Shown piece after piece: positions 1 to 6,905 of a DNA stretch of 7,241 nt. Source of the DNA: Candidatus Omnitrophota bacterium. Its GTDB lineage: Bacteria; Omnitrophota; Gorgyraeia; Tantalellales; Tantalellaceae. Every line of letters starts with the position of its first letter. Position 1 is the stretch's first letter. Both the position numbers and the translations under genes were made by a program. The notes under the pieces are model-generated. The model did no database searches. It was not told the origin of the DNA and saw only the letters and a program-made list of their open reading frames with translations. The DNA lies in NCBI GenBank assembly GCA_023142805.1, contig JAGLIU010000161.1, positions 1 through 7,241 on the forward strand, written 5' to 3'.

Positions 1-357
1 GGCAAGATAATCAATAAGACCTTTCTTTATAAGCTCATATATTTTCCAGGGACTTGATCCGTTGGTATCAAGTTTTACTTTTAACCCGATCTCTTTTATC
101 TTGGATGCAAAATCCACCAGATCGCTATGTAGAGTTGGTTCTCCACCGGTTAACACAACCCCTTCTATCTTATCTCTACGTTTTTTTATCAGAGAAAAAA
201 AATCCTCCTCTAGAATCTCGGGACACCTCTGAGGGTCTAGTAACTCAGGATTATGACAATATCCGCATCTAAAATTGCACCCTTGCGAAAATACGGTCAT
301 GGCAAGGTATCCGGGGAAATCAACCAGTGACAGATTTTGTAATCCCGCGATTTTCAT
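1..357 (-). CDS. nrdG: Anaerobic ribonucleotide reductase activating protein NrdG (radical SAM), 3' end outside window
   Basis: This is the first 119 codons of a radical-SAM activase; the frame is open to the window edge. Seen: the N-terminus MKIAGLQNLSLVDFPG, then CNFRCGYC, a C-x3-C-x2-C motif (C27, C31, C34) that binds the 4Fe-4S cluster, then TGGEPT (70-75) for SAM binding and LDTNG (96-100). Known for the family: the reduced cluster cleaves SAM, and the 5'-deoxyadenosyl radical abstracts hydrogen from the NrdD radical glycine. The N-terminus and motif spacing resemble the longer NrdG2-type activases (roughly 200 residues), so much of the second half is missing here. ATG at 357-355 is chosen because an in-frame TAG lies three codons upstream and the next ATG (codon 20) comes only shortly before the cluster cysteines. 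An AGGAG lies only 3 nt upstream, so coupling to the overlapping upstream ORF (38 bp overlap) probably helps initiation. Here its substrate would be the separate 60-residue glycyl-radical chain. Confidence 0.93.
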   Translation of the reverse strand, partial: MKIAGLQNLSLVDFPGYLAMTVFSQGCNFRCGYCHNPELLDPQRCPEILEEDFFSLIKKRRDKIEGVVLTGGEPTLHSDLVDFASKIKEIGLKVKLDTNGSSPWKIYELIKKGLIDYLA

Positions 358-502
358 TCGCTCCTATCGTATCTTCAGCGTTTACAACATAATTTTTCCT
401 GTCCTTAAACTCTTCTGTCTTACCCTTATTCCACGATTGAACCGGACGAAAAAAACCTGTAACTCTTGAAAAAACTTCTACACTACATTTTTTTTTATTC
501 AT
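320..502 (-). CDS. nrdD: Stand-alone glycyl-radical tail of anaerobic ribonucleotide reductase (60 aa)
   Basis: This small protein matches the extreme C-terminus of class III reductases. Seen: C6, then the radical loop SRVTGFFRP (12-20) with G16 at the radical position, then WNKGKTEEFKDR (24-35), which is the conserved close of the NrdD family. In most NrdD proteins this segment is fused to the catalytic chain; here it is a separate ORF. ATG at 502-500 overlaps the nrdD stop as ATGA, with purine-rich GGAAGGGG 7 nt upstream, so reinitiation by terminating ribosomes is likely. Residues 39-60 lie beyond the usual family end and overlap the ribosome binding site and start of nrdG. An A9 run sits at codons 3-5. 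Inferred role: the chain docks in the NrdD barrel, carries the stable glycyl radical made by NrdG, and passes it to the catalytic cysteine. A sequencing frameshift is the main alternative but fits poorly, because a repaired fusion would have an unusually long linker. Confidence 0.88.
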   Translation of the reverse strand: MNKKKCSVEVFSRVTGFFRPVQSWNKGKTEEFKDRKNYVVNAEDTIGANENRGITKSVTG

Positions 503-2526
503 GTTAACGCCCCTTCCTTTTCTGATTTCTCCCCGCCCGAACAATCTTCATACGGACATACAAAATGTTCGCCCGGGATATATCCATGATTTGAACATAT
601 GGTAAATGACGGAGTTACCGTATAATACGGCAAATGACACGTCTGAGCTATCTTACGTATCAGTTTTTTGCATACCTCCATATCCTCTATTCTCTCTCCC
701 AGAAACATATGAAAGACAGTTCCACCTGTATACATCGACTGGATCTCGTCCTGATGCTCCAATGCCGCGAAAAGATCAGAGGTATGTTTCACCGGAAGAT
801 GTGAAGAATTGGTATAATACGGTTCTTCATCTCCCTGCGTCACTATTCCCGGGAATCTTTCTCTATCCATTTTAGCTAACCTGTATGTAGTACCTTCTGC
901 CGGTGTAGCTTCGAGATTATACATATGTCCCGTTTCTTCCTGAAAATCCCCCATTCTCTTTCTTATATAGCCTAAAAGCTCCAACGTAAATCGTTTTCCT
1001 TTTTTTGTTGAAATATCTTCCTTGAAAAGATTCATACAGGCTTCGTTAACCCCGACAATACCTATAGTCGAAAAATGGTTTGCCCAGTAAGTCCCCATTC
1101 TCTTCTTTATCCCGTCGAGATAATAACTGGAATAAGGATAAAGTCCCTGATTCGTAAGATCTTCCAGAACTTTTCTTTTTATTTCTAATCCTTCTTTAGA
1201 TATTCTGAGAAGATGATCTAACCCTTCATAAAAACTTTCCTTATTTTCAGACATATACGCCAACCTGGGTACATTCAATGTTACAACCCCTATTGACCCT
1301 GTAAGCGGATTAGACCCAAAAAGCCCGCCGCCGCGTTTACGAAGTTCTCTGTTATCAAGACGCAACCGACAACACATACTTCTGGCATCATCCGGATCCA
1401 TATCGCTGTTAACAAAATTCGAAAAATAAGGTATCCCATACTTGGCCGTCATCTCCCACAACCCGTTAAGTTCGGTATTGTCCCAATCAAAATCCTTGGT
1501 TATATTATAAGTCGGTATCGGAAAAGAAAATATTCTCCCCTTCGCGTCTCCTTCTATCATCACTTCACAGAACGCTTTATTTATCATGTCCGCTTCATGC
1601 TGAAACTCCCCATACGTCCTGTCTTTCGGCTCTCCTCCTACTACAACGGCTTCGTTCTTAAGAGATCCCGGAATAGTTACGTCCATAGTAATATTTGTAA
1701 ACGGAGTCTGAAACCCCACTCGTGTAGGCACATTGATGTTGAATATAAATTCCTGCATATATTGCTTTACCTGCGGATACGTTAATTCATCATACGCGAT
1801 AAAAGGAGCTAGCAATGTATCAAAATTGGAAAACGCCTGCGCCCCGGCCGCTTCTCCCTGAAGCGTATAAAAAAAGTTTACCGTCTGTCCAAGCGCTACC
1901 CTAAAATGTTTAGGAGCATGAGACTCTACTTTTCCGTACGCGCCGCCAAACCCGCGGGTTAAAAGATCCTTAAGATCCCATCCACAGCAATAAGCGCTGA
2001 TAGACCCCAGATCATGTATGTGTATATCCCCTTCCATATGCTTTTCAGCTATTTCTTTGGGATAAATACGATCAAGCCAATATTTATTCGATACAGCGGT
2101 TGAAATAAAATTGTTTAGACCTTGTAGGGAATAACCCATATTCGCGTTCTCTTTTACTCTCCAATCTTTCTGCTGTATATAATCGTCCACCATATTAACA
2201 GCGTCTTTAAGGAGGGCCTTGGTCTGGCGAAGTTTAGCGTGTTGCTCACGATAAAGAATGTAAGTTTTTGCCGTTTTCGCGTGTCCGTTCTCTATAAGTA
2301 TTTTCTCAACCAGATCCTGAACGTTTTCAACTGTCGGAACTCTCTCTCCTTTATATATAACTTCCAGAAACGAGATCAATTGACGAGTTATCTCCTGCGC
2401 TTTGTCCGTATTCTCTCCGCCTATGGCTTTCGCGGCGGCAAAAACAGCCATTTCTATTTTTTTTGGATCGAAAGGCTCAAGACGACCATCTCTTTTTCTG
2501 ACGAATTTAATATCTGTCGGATACAT
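499..2526 (-). CDS. nrdD: Anaerobic ribonucleoside-triphosphate reductase, catalytic chain without glycyl-radical loop
   Basis: Class III ribonucleotide reductase, which reduces ribonucleotides to deoxyribonucleotides without oxygen in the cytoplasm. Domains: an N-terminal ATP-cone (about 5-98; KFVRKRDGRLEPFD, IEMAVFAAAKAIGG), the site of allosteric dATP/ATP control; then the ten-stranded barrel, with HIHDLGSISAYCCGWDL (168-184; C180/C181, a candidate catalytic cysteine) and the finger-loop region SMCCRLRLDNRE (383-394) followed by GGGLFGSNPLTGSIGVVTLN (399-418). The C-terminus has a zinc-site pattern: C644-x2-H647, then C657-x4-C662. The protein then ends in a charged, low-complexity stretch at residue 675. 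The family's RVxGY radical loop is absent and is supplied by the overlapping downstream ORF. ATG at 2526 has AAGGA 5 nt upstream. It is the first gene of the nrdD-tail-nrdG operon, behind a promoter with two NrdR-type boxes. C-x4-C in place of the common C-x2-C is unusual. Confidence 0.96.
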   Translation of the reverse strand: MYPTDIKFVRKRDGRLEPFDPKKIEMAVFAAAKAIGGENTDKAQEITRQLISFLEVIYKGERVPTVENVQDLVEKILIENGHAKTAKTYILYREQHAKLRQTKALLKDAVNMVDDYIQQKDWRVKENANMGYSLQGLNNFISTAVSNKYWLDRIYPKEIAEKHMEGDIHIHDLGSISAYCCGWDLKDLLTRGFGGAYGKVESHAPKHFRVALGQTVNFFYTLQGEAAGAQAFSNFDTLLAPFIAYDELTYPQVKQYMQEFIFNINVPTRVGFQTPFTNITMDVTIPGSLKNEAVVVGGEPKDRTYGEFQHEADMINKAFCEVMIEGDAKGRIFSFPIPTYNITKDFDWDNTELNGLWEMTAKYGIPYFSNFVNSDMDPDDARSMCCRLRLDNRELRKRGGGLFGSNPLTGSIGVVTLNVPRLAYMSENKESFYEGLDHLLRISKEGLEIKRKVLEDLTNQGLYPYSSYYLDGIKKRMGTYWANHFSTIGIVGVNEACMNLFKEDISTKKGKRFTLELLGYIRKRMGDFQEETGHMYNLEATPAEGTTYRLAKMDRERFPGIVTQGDEEPYYTNSSHLPVKHTSDLFAALEHQDEIQSMYTGGTVFHMFLGERIEDMEVCKKLIRKIAQTCHLPYYTVTPSFTICSNHGYIPGEHFVCPYEDCSGGEKSEKEGALT

Positions 2527-2585
2527 GTTTTTCCTTTCCAGTTAAACTTTTCATTTATTCATTCCAATTCCCCGTTCGGAGGACA

Positions 2586-2614
2586 AAGATACCATATATT
2601 GATGTCCTTGTCAA
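2586..2614 (-). promoter_or_regulatory. Sigma70-like promoter of the nrdD operon
   Basis: Read on the minus strand: TTGACA (2614-2609), 17-nt spacer, TATCTT (2591-2586). The -35 is a perfect consensus and the -10 matches at 4 of 6 positions with ideal spacing. The predicted transcript start is near 2579, giving an untranslated leader of roughly 50 nt before the nrdD ATG. One NrdR-like box covers the spacer and -10 edge; a second lies just upstream of the -35. Confidence 0.8.
2589..2604. promoter_or_regulatory. Proximal NrdR box (candidate operator)
   Basis: The plus-strand sequence is ATACCATATATTGATG, against the recalled NrdR consensus acaCwAtATaTwGtgt. By hand 11 of 16 positions match, including the core C, A, TATAT and G. 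It lies within the promoter spacer and overlaps the -10, so a bound repressor would block RNA polymerase. NrdR is the ATP/dATP-sensing repressor of ribonucleotide reductase operons. Confidence 0.72.
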
Positions 2615-2619
2615 GTAAA

Positions 2620-2635
2620 CCACAACATATAGTTA
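2620..2635. promoter_or_regulatory. Distal NrdR box (candidate operator)
   Basis: The plus-strand sequence is CCACAACATATAGTTA; 12 of 16 positions match the recalled NrdR consensus. It starts exactly 31 bp from the proximal box, close to three helical turns, which is the usual spacing of paired NrdR boxes and puts both on the same DNA face. It sits just upstream of the -35 element. The exact spacing is stronger evidence than either box alone. Confidence 0.75.
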
Positions 2636-2793
2636 GTCGCAAAAAAGTTGGTTTTTTATCTTGACATACTAAATGGCCAGTTTTTTGCGGTATTTCCGAA
2701 GTTTACCACACATTTTTTATGATAATTTTAAAGAACTTTTTACTTCCAACTTAGGATCAACCACTAAACCTTTCACAACTACCGGTGTCTTTT

Positions 2794-4383
2794 TTATATA
2801 TTCTTATCGGCCAGATATTCGTCATACGTCGCGCGGCCCTTGTCTACACACCCTTGAGGTGTGATCTCAATAATACGGTTTGCCACTGTCTGCATCAGCT
2901 GATGATCATGCGATGAAAAAAGAACAGTCCCTTTATACTTGATCAGCCCTTCGTTCAATGACGTAATAGATTCCAGGTCGAGGTGGTTTGTGGGTTCATC
3001 CAAAATTAGAACATTAGCCTGCATAAGCATCATACGCGCCAGCATACATCTAACCTTCTCCCCGCCGGAGAGAACCTTAACTTTTTTAAAAACTTCATCA
3101 CCTGAAAAAAGCATACGTCCGAGAAACCCGCGCTTAAAAGTCGCGTCCGTGTTTTCCGTATATCGCGCGAGCCAATCAATAAGATCTATATCCGAGTCAA
3201 AATAACTCGCGTTATCCTTTGGATAATATGCCTGTTTTGTCGACACACCCCAGGTAAAACCGCCGCCATCCCGTTCTATTTCATTCATGAGTATCTGAAA
3301 AAATACCGTCTTGACGAGATTGTTGTGACCTACAAAGGCTATCTTATCTCCTTTTTCAACCCTGATATCCAAGTCTTTGAACATGATCTTCCCGTCAAGC
3401 GACTTGGAAAGATTTTCAATGTTCAAAATGCTCTTTCCTGAGTCGCGTTCTTGTTCAAAATTGATATATGGATATTTTCTCGAAGACGGTTTTATATCCT
3501 CAAGCATAAGTTTCTCCAAGCTTTTTTTTCTACTGGTAGCCTGTCTTGCCTTGGAAGCGTTAGCGCTGAACCGCGATATAAACTCCTGTAGCTCTTTGCG
3601 TTTTTCCGTTATCTTTTTGTTGGCATGATCGCGCTGCTCAAGTATAAGCTGGCTTGACTGCATCCAAAAAGTATAATTGCCTGAATACAACTGTATTTTC
3701 TCGTAATCAATATCAGCTATATGCGTGCAGACTTTATCAAGAAAATGTCTGTCGTGAGAAACTACAATAGCGGTATTATTAAAATTAAACAAAAATCCCT
3801 CAAGCCACACACAAGTTTCCACATCCAGATGATTCGTAGGCTCATCAAGCAGCAGAATATCCGGGTTTCCGAATAACGCCTGGGCTAAAAGCACACGAAC
3901 TTTTTGTCTACCCTCAAGCTGCTTCATCTTCACATGAAGTAATTCCCGCGGAATACCAACATTGCTTAATAATTTAGCCGCGTCAGATTCAGCGTTCCAC
4001 CCATCAAGTTCGGCGAACTCTCCCTCAAGCTCAGAAACCCGCATTCCATCATCATCAGAAAAGTCCTCTTTCGCATAAATCACCTCTTTCTCTGTCATTA
4101 TCTCATAAAGACGCTTATGCCCCATAATAACCGTAAAAAGCACCGTATACTCATCAAAAGCAAACTGATCTTGTTTTAAAACAGAGACCCTTTTCCCCGG
4201 GGTAACAAAAACTTCTCCGGATGATGTCTCAACCTCTCCCGAAAGTATCTTTAAAAATGTCGATTTTCCGGAACCATTCGCGCCTATTAACCCATAGCAG
4301 TTACCCTGCGAAAAAGTAATATTAACATTGGAAAAAAGTTTCCGCTTGCCGAATTGAACCGATACACTGTTGGCTGTTATCAT
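2794..4383 (-). CDS. ybiT: ABC-F family ATPase, YbiT/YkpA-like
   Basis: A cytoplasmic protein with two ATPase domains and no membrane segments, as in ribosome-associated ABC-F translation factors. Domain 1: Walker A GANGSGKST (34-42), signature LEGRQ (156-160), Walker B ILLLDEPTNHLD (176-187) and H-loop H210. The basic linker between domains (about 240-300) contains FISRFSANASKARQATSRKK, the region that in ABC-F proteins reaches toward P-site tRNA. Domain 2: degenerate Walker A GHNNLVKT (352-359), canonical signature LSGGE (438-442), Walker B LILDEPTNHLD (459-469) and H-loop H492. The 529-residue length and these motifs fit the YbiT/YkpA subfamily; the exact substrate state of the ribosome is not known from sequence. 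The ATG has AAGGA 5 nt upstream, the same context as nrdD. It has its own promoter with an inverted repeat. A role in antibiotic protection is possible but nothing here shows it. Confidence 0.94.
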   Translation of the reverse strand: MITANSVSVQFGKRKLFSNVNITFSQGNCYGLIGANGSGKSTFLKILSGEVETSSGEVFVTPGKRVSVLKQDQFAFDEYTVLFTVIMGHKRLYEIMTEKEVIYAKEDFSDDDGMRVSELEGEFAELDGWNAESDAAKLLSNVGIPRELLHVKMKQLEGRQKVRVLLAQALFGNPDILLLDEPTNHLDVETCVWLEGFLFNFNNTAIVVSHDRHFLDKVCTHIADIDYEKIQLYSGNYTFWMQSSQLILEQRDHANKKITEKRKELQEFISRFSANASKARQATSRKKSLEKLMLEDIKPSSRKYPYINFEQERDSGKSILNIENLSKSLDGKIMFKDLDIRVEKGDKIAFVGHNNLVKTVFFQILMNEIERDGGGFTWGVSTKQAYYPKDNASYFDSDIDLIDWLARYTENTDATFKRGFLGRMLFSGDEVFKKVKVLSGGEKVRCMLARMMLMQANVLILDEPTNHLDLESITSLNEGLIKYKGTVLFSSHDHQLMQTVANRIIEITPQGCVDKGRATYDEYLADKNI

Positions 4384-4438
4384 GTTTTTCCTTACCTTCT
4401 AATTCCTTAATTGGAATAACCTTATCTTCAAAACTTAG

Positions 4439-4467
4439 AGCATACAAAATTTTAGGCATTTTGTAAA
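4439..4467 (-). promoter_or_regulatory. Sigma70-like promoter of the ABC-F gene
   Basis: On the minus strand: TTTACA (4467-4462), 17-nt spacer, TATGCT (4444-4439). The predicted start is near 4432, so the leader to the ATG at 4383 is about 50 nt. The leader contains a weak hairpin (ATTCC, 6-nt loop, GGAAT; 4417-4402) just upstream of the ribosome binding site. Confidence 0.65.
4443..4465. promoter_or_regulatory. 8-bp inverted repeat between -10 and -35, candidate operator
   Basis: TACAAAAT (4443-4450) and its exact reverse complement ATTTTGTA (4458-4465) flank a 7-nt spacer TTTAGGC. The palindrome fills the promoter spacer and overlaps both hexamers by a few bases, where a dimeric repressor would block polymerase. 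No regulator family is recognised. It is AT-rich, so chance occurrence is possible. Confidence 0.5.
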
Positions 4468-4559
4468 GGATCAAAAGTAAATTCCTATGAACGTAAGCCC
4501 GTGGCAATTCACTAATTCCTTTTTAAGATCCGGTTCCCTTTTCGGCAGGCTATGTCACG

Positions 4560-6905
4560 TTACGCGGACACAAGTAAGCGTTTCAGAACCGCGTAGCGAG
4601 TTATAAGCTCACGTTTCGAATACCTGCCGGCTTTTGGTATAAGAGTAAAAATTAAACTTCCAAAGTTGTCTTCTTTTACGAGACCGAGATTAACATCCAG
4701 TTCTTCAAGAAGTTTCGAAATAACCCCCGGGGTATAAATCTCCGGGGTAAGGAATCTACTAAGTGTTATCGTAACGATCTCAACCAAAGGATAGTAATAG
4801 TCCGATGGAAGATCTTGTTCGTTAATATACGCCGTGTGAACCTTGGCATCTGACGCTATCCCGGTAAATTTTTCTTTTTCAGATACTCGGGAAAAAATAA
4901 ATACTTCCGGTTTTTTATCATCCGAGTATTTTAGGCATTCCTGCCTTATCTCCCGAATAAGCACTTTAGGAGAACGGGAATCAAGTATCGTAAAGTCTTT
5001 CAGTATCTCACGAAATTTGTCACATTTCTTAAGTCGTTTCAATTCCTCAAAAATAATCATGGGAGAAGCCGATTGAAAACCGGCTATATTCTCGTCAAAA
5101 GCGAAAATAACCGGTCTGGTCAGGAGGATGGATTCCGTATTTGCCACCAGTCCCGCCGATAAAGCTTCCGCGAAACTGAGTGTCTCCTTGAACTCATTTA
5201 TTTCCAAAACGTTTGTCTCTGCGTTATTTTTATCGTCCCGGTATTCTTCCAATTCGTAAAGAAGCGCCATCATCTTCCCGAAATAGGGATTCTCTTCCGA
5301 TAAGTTTTCCCTGTCTATTATCCCTCCGGACTCCCTTCTCAAATTTGTACCGACCAACTGACCTCTTCTTGCCGAAAATTCGAATCCTGAATAAAAACCT
5401 GCCCAAAAACGATCCATGCATTGCGTAAGCATACCGTCAAATCCTGACCCGGACACATCCAGATCGTGAAAATACCCTTTGAGAAAAGGAAGTATAAATT
5501 CGGAAAAATCGGTGTTAAGACAGTCATCTTCGGTATATATGCTCCTTGTGACCTGAAGATCATATATCACTCTGCCTACATCAAGAAAACGAAAACCCGC
5601 CTTCTGACGTATCGTATCTTTCTCCGTGGCTGTTACAACAGTCTCCAGATCGCGTAGGATCACCTCAAAAACACCGTCTTTTTTTACAACACCTATATTT
5701 CCTCTGTGCGGATACCTGTGATAATAACCTTTATCGTGGTAATTTCTAAACGTCCGGCCTATTTCTCTGAATAAAACCATTCCCTCATCACTGTTCAATA
5801 CATGAACATCTTCTTTTGTGGCACTGTTCGTTAAAATAAAGTTTTTGGTTTCAGCAAAACTTTTTGACAGAGAATCCGTTATCCTGATATCCTCTCCTTC
5901 TACACCGCATATCACATAACCAACCTCTTTAGAGTTAAAGGTCAGTTCGTATTTACCTATTCCAACAGGGATATCCGTCTTTACATCTTCCGTACTTTCC
6001 ATATCCCTCATTGCGATAAACTCGTTTTCGGCGGTACGATAAAACATTGTACCTTCCGGCTTAAGATCTTCACTGCCAAATTTTACGAATATGTTACCAT
6101 CCAGATCAAGATGAAGCCCCCTTTCCACAAAACCTGACCCGCTATGCGGAATCGTCAATTTCCCAAGATAATCCACCTCAGGGCAAACACCCTTTAACCT
6201 CATCATAGTAATGATCTTGTTCTGATATTGAAGAACTTTACGCAATTTGATATAAACTGTTCTACCCCGTTGTACGATCCTTCCTTCAGACGCGACAATA
6301 AATTCCCCAAGTTCTTCTTGTGGAGAGGAAATGATCTTAATAATATCTCCTATATCTTTTTCATCCATCTGCTTTAAAAGCATACCGTCTACCCTTAAAG
6401 CGGAAGGTATCAGACCTTCCACATTCATGGTTTTAAATCCGGAACCACGGCTTCTTTTCTTCGAAACGGTATCAGAAAATACACCGGGGTGAAACATTAT
6501 CCCGCCGTCCCGCGGATTTATAGCCGCTTCATACGATAAACTGTGTTTTTCACCGGCGGGCAGAACAAAACAGTTCACCAAAAGGTTCCCTGTATGATCG
6601 AATCTTTTTGTCTTTTCAAAGTTAAGTTTTATCTTTGTCCCATTTATTTCCGGTGTAAGCGGAGTGTTTATGTCCCTTATATCAGGAAAACGTTCCCAAA
6701 CACACCTTAAAACCGACTCTACTAGGATTTTCCCGGTAAGGTTTTTATTGACAATAGGCGCGAAAACTGACTGAACTTGAAGAAGATCGGACGAATTAAC
6801 AGCGTGAGACCGGACTTCATTCGCGATAGTAAAACAATTTACGACTACCAGAATAAAACCCGATAAAATAACCTTAAATATTTTCCCGCCATGCCTTTTC
6901 ATCAT
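4560..6905 (-). CDS. Exported protein of unknown function with kinase-like (UbiB/APH-type) central domain
   Basis: No named family is recognised. Numbering here starts from the TTG at 6908; the chosen ATG at 6905 is residue 2. The N-terminus has basic residues (KRHGGK) and a hydrophobic stretch (about 11-29, FKVILSGFILVVVNCFTIA), so a signal peptide or membrane anchor is predicted. Residues about 200-520 look like a protein-kinase-like fold: YIKL (K221, possible ATP lysine), a hinge-like YVICGVEGEDI (331-341), REIGRTFRNYHDKGYY (381-396), catalytic-loop-like HRYPHRGNIG (397-406) and RDLE (419-422, D420 as the metal Asp). Compared with HADPHPGN of UbiB-type kinases, the catalytic Asp is Tyr399, while N404 and D420 remain. 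Residues about 575-782 look like a separate alpha/beta domain of unknown role. TTG 6908, ATG 6905 and ATG 6902 are adjacent; GGGGA sits 5 to 8 nt before the ATGs. It has its own promoter. Function is undetermined. Confidence 0.82.
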   Translation of the reverse strand: MMKRHGGKIFKVILSGFILVVVNCFTIANEVRSHAVNSSDLLQVQSVFAPIVNKNLTGKILVESVLRCVWERFPDIRDINTPLTPEINGTKIKLNFEKTKRFDHTGNLLVNCFVLPAGEKHSLSYEAAINPRDGGIMFHPGVFSDTVSKKRSRGSGFKTMNVEGLIPSALRVDGMLLKQMDEKDIGDIIKIISSPQEELGEFIVASEGRIVQRGRTVYIKLRKVLQYQNKIITMMRLKGVCPEVDYLGKLTIPHSGSGFVERGLHLDLDGNIFVKFGSEDLKPEGTMFYRTAENEFIAMRDMESTEDVKTDIPVGIGKYELTFNSKEVGYVICGVEGEDIRITDSLSKSFAETKNFILTNSATKEDVHVLNSDEGMVLFREIGRTFRNYHDKGYYHRYPHRGNIGVVKKDGVFEVILRDLETVVTATEKDTIRQKAGFRFLDVGRVIYDLQVTRSIYTEDDCLNTDFSEFILPFLKGYFHDLDVSGSGFDGMLTQCMDRFWAGFYSGFEFSARRGQLVGTNLRRESGGIIDRENLSEENPYFGKMMALLYELEEYRDDKNNAETNVLEINEFKETLSFAEALSAGLVANTESILLTRPVIFAFDENIAGFQSASPMIIFEELKRLKKCDKFREILKDFTILDSRSPKVLIREIRQECLKYSDDKKPEVFIFSRVSEKEKFTGIASDAKVHTAYINEQDLPSDYYYPLVEIVTITLSRFLTPEIYTPGVISKLLEELDVNLGLVKEDNFGSLIFTLIPKAGRYSKRELITRYAVLKRLLVSA

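Noticed and set aside
503..544. Earlier ATG at 544 for the 60-aa tail ORF
   Set aside because: It would add 14 residues without family resemblance, buried in nrdD. The ATG at 502 has a purine-rich site and the ATGA overlap.
2661..2666. TTGACA on the plus strand as a promoter
   Set aside because: No -10 element follows at 16-18 nt and no plus-strand gene lies downstream.
2640..2793. Intrinsic terminator or small gene after the ABC-F gene
   Set aside because: A short open minus-strand frame follows the stop (roughly 2797-2720) but has no good start or resemblance, and no GC stem followed by a T-run was found.
4322..4507. Minus-strand 61-codon ORF as a regulatory leader peptide for the ABC-F gene
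   Set aside because: Its start lies upstream of the predicted promoter, its body crosses the -35/-10 and the ABC-F start, and it has no stall-like motif.
4399..4521. 10-bp direct repeat CTAATTCCTT at 4399-4408 and 4512-4521
   Set aside because: Short, AT-rich and purine-rich on the coding strand; chance or ribosome-site-like sequence is sufficient, with no mobile element between the copies.
606..5657. Several 60-140 codon frames on the plus strand
   Set aside because: All but one lie entirely opposite strongly supported minus-strand genes, and the exception (about 2239-2864) runs across the ABC-F/nrdD intergenic region through the nrdD promoter. They show no recognisable motifs and are antisense shadows.
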